The position numbers and the translations under genes were made by a program. 8,540 nt of DNA from Nonlabens sp. (GTDB taxonomy: Bacteria > Bacteroidota > Bacteroidia > Flavobacteriales > Flavobacteriaceae), in NCBI GenBank assembly GCA_030731685.1, contig JANQTO010000227.1:2488-11027 (forward strand). The letters are read 5' to 3'. The notes beneath the pieces were generated by a model. It ran no database searches. It was not told where the DNA came from and was given only the letters and a program-made list of their open reading frames with translations. Below are positions 7,158 to 8,540 of the stretch, in pieces. Positions within the stretch are counted from its first letter, which is position 1; every line of letters begins with the position of its first letter.

Positions 7158-8465
7158 ATGACATTAGCAGTAGATATTTCAGGAACCGTAATAGCGACCG
7201 TTGTTGCGTTTTTAATACTGACTATGATACTTGTTTCTTTACTACTTTTTGTAAAGCAAAAATTATCACCGTCAGGTCCGGTTACCATTAACGTAAACGG
7301 TGAGCGTGATATAACAACAGGTTCGGGTAGCACCTTGTTAGGTACTCTTGGAGAAAACAAATTATTTTTACCATCGGCCTGCGGTGGTGGTGGAACATGC
7401 ATACAGTGTAAGTGTATCGTGAAGTCTGGTGGTGGCGGAATCCTGCCAACAGAAGAACCACACTTTTCACGTAAAGAAATTGCCGAAGGTTGGAGACTAG
7501 GTTGCCAGGTGAAGGTGAAGCAAGATATGATTATCGAGATTCCTGAAGAGGTTTTCGGTATTAAGAAATGGGAGGCAGAGGTTGTTCGTAACTACAACGT
7601 AGCGTCTTTTATTAAGGAATTTGTAGTACGTCTCCCAGAAGATATGCATTATGAAGCCGGTGGTTATATACAAATTGAAATTCCTAAGTGTGAAGTGAAG
7701 TTTCAGGATATGGATATCACAGCACATCCAGAGGAGCACGATACACCAGACAAATTTCAAGCAGAATGGGACAAGTTTAACTTGTGGCCACTCGTAATGA
7801 AAAATCCCGAAACTGTAGAAAGAGCCTATTCTATGGCATCTTTCCCTGCCGAAGGTCGTGAGATTATGTTAAACGTGCGTATTGCTACCCCGCCATGGGA
7901 TAGAGCAAAGAATGGATGGATGGACGTAAATCCTGGTGTTGCAAGTTCTTTTATATTCAATCAGAAACCAGGAGATAAGGTGGTTGTTTCTGGGCCTTAT
8001 GGTGAGTTCTTTATCAATCATAGTGAGTCTGAAATGCTCTATGTAGGTGGTGGTGCCGGAATGGCTCCTATGCGTTCTCACTTGTATGAATTGTTTAAGA
8101 CATTGAAGACAAACCGTAAAGTAACATACTGGTATGGTGGTCGTTCTAAGAGAGAGTTGTTTTATATTGAGCACTTCCGTTCCTTAGAACGTGAGTTTCC
8201 AAATTTCAAATTCTACCTAGCTTTATCTGAGCCTATGGAGGAGGACAACTGGAAAGTAAAACAAGATATAGACAGCGAAGGTGATGGATTTGTTGGTTTT
8301 ATACACCAAGTGGTTATAGATCAATATTTGTCTAAGCACGATACGCCAGAAGATATAGAAGTATATTTCTGTGGACCACCATTAATGAACAATGCTGTAA
8401 GCAAAATGGCCGAAGATTATGGTGTTCCACCGGAGCACATTCGTTTTGATGATTTTGGAGGTTAA
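7158..8465 (+). CDS. nqrF: Na+-translocating NADH:quinone reductase subunit F
   Basis: This 435-residue NADH-oxidising subunit is the electron entry point on the cytoplasmic side. It has an N-terminal transmembrane anchor (about 8-31). A plant-type [2Fe-2S] ferredoxin domain (about 42-130) follows, with ligands Cys75, Cys81, Cys84 and Cys116 in CGGGGTCIQC and RLGCQV. The rest is a ferredoxin-reductase-like module. It has an FAD site at R222-A-Y-S-M-A-S (222-228), a Gly-rich NADH-binding block VGGGAGMAPMRS (296-307) and the CGPP block at 405-408. The last residues, FDDFGG, are the usual NqrF end. All cofactor residues are present, so the protein looks active. The gene begins 37 bases after nqrE and is the last of the operon, with a terminator starting 21 bases beyond its stop. 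Confidence 0.97.
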   Translation: MTLAVDISGTVIATVVAFLILTMILVSLLLFVKQKLSPSGPVTINVNGERDITTGSGSTLLGTLGENKLFLPSACGGGGTCIQCKCIVKSGGGGILPTEEPHFSRKEIAEGWRLGCQVKVKQDMIIEIPEEVFGIKKWEAEVVRNYNVASFIKEFVVRLPEDMHYEAGGYIQIEIPKCEVKFQDMDITAHPEEHDTPDKFQAEWDKFNLWPLVMKNPETVERAYSMASFPAEGREIMLNVRIATPPWDRAKNGWMDVNPGVASSFIFNQKPGDKVVVSGPYGEFFINHSESEMLYVGGGAGMAPMRSHLYELFKTLKTNRKVTYWYGGRSKRELFYIEHFRSLEREFPNFKFYLALSEPMEEDNWKVKQDIDSEGDGFVGFIHQVVIDQYLSKHDTPEDIEVYFCGPPLMNNAVSKMAEDYGVPPEHIRFDDFGG

Positions 8466-8486
8466 TTTTAACTTCTAATATTTTAT

Positions 8487-8515
8487 AAATCCCGACTCTT
8501 AAGGTCGGGATTTTT
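8487..8515 (+). terminator. Intrinsic terminator of the nqr operon
   Basis: A perfect 10-base-pair stem, AAATCCCGAC (8487-8496) with GTCGGGATTT (8504-8513), encloses a 7-base loop and is followed by a T-rich tract (TTTTTGTTTT, 8511-8520). It starts 21 bases after the nqrF stop. The T-run lies on the plus-strand side only, so it should act mainly on the nqr transcript. The remaining 20 bases to the window edge show no feature. Confidence 0.9.
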
Positions 8516-8540
8516 GTTTTCAATTGATTTGATGTATTTT

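Noticed and set aside
7869..8174. Minus-strand open frame of 101 codons inside nqrF
   Set aside because: It lies entirely antisense to a conserved reductase domain and has no family resemblance. The other minus-strand frames within the nqr operon are rejected for the same reason.
1..8540. Mobile element, CRISPR array, RNA gene or novel multi-gene system
   Set aside because: No transposase, integrase, long terminal repeats, regularly spaced repeats or tRNA/rRNA-like sequence was seen. All long open frames belong to recognised families in a normal-looking arrangement.

Overview
The window looks like a chromosomal segment of a marine-type member of the Flavobacteriaceae (Bacteroidota). The grounds are a gene for a type IX secretion 'plug' protein (DUF5103 family, found in Bacteroidota), a DUF3667 zinc-ribbon membrane protein, AT-rich sequence, a match to the Bacteroidota promoter element TAnnTTTG, and almost no Shine-Dalgarno sequences. 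A genus cannot be fixed from this alone. The palindrome GCTTTCGCGAAAGC, present twice, recalls repeats I associate with Dokdonia/Nonlabens-like genomes, but that is recollection and was not tested.

Layout. The left quarter is on the minus strand. The T9SS plug gene (885-2141) is followed, after a 66-base gap, by a DUF3667 gene that starts at 818 and runs off the left edge. A 184-base divergent intergenic region (2142-2325) holds one copy of the palindrome and a candidate promoter for each direction. The rest is one plus-strand operon, nqrABCDEF (2326-8465). It encodes all six subunits of the Na+-translocating NADH:quinone oxidoreductase and is closed by a strong intrinsic terminator at 8487-8515. 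nqrA/nqrB overlap by one base, and nqrB/nqrC and nqrC/nqrD are 2 bases apart. The operon is then looser: 70 bases separate nqrD and nqrE, with the second copy of the palindrome in the gap, and 37 bases separate nqrE and nqrF.

How the genes work together. NqrF takes electrons from NADH through FAD and a [2Fe-2S] cluster. The NqrD/NqrE pair carries them across the membrane through an intramembrane [2Fe-2S] cluster. The covalent FMNs of NqrC and NqrB and the riboflavin of NqrB then pass them to quinone (probably menaquinone in this group), and Na+ is pumped outward. All the key cofactor residues can be seen, so the enzyme should be functional. The flavin transferase ApbE, needed to attach the FMNs, is not in the operon and must be encoded elsewhere.

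I found no mobile element, CRISPR array, RNA gene, prophage or undescribed multi-gene system. The window is mostly ordinary core metabolism. The observations most worth a second look are the two-copy palindrome, the extra C-terminal tail of NqrE and the SGET flavinylation site of NqrB.
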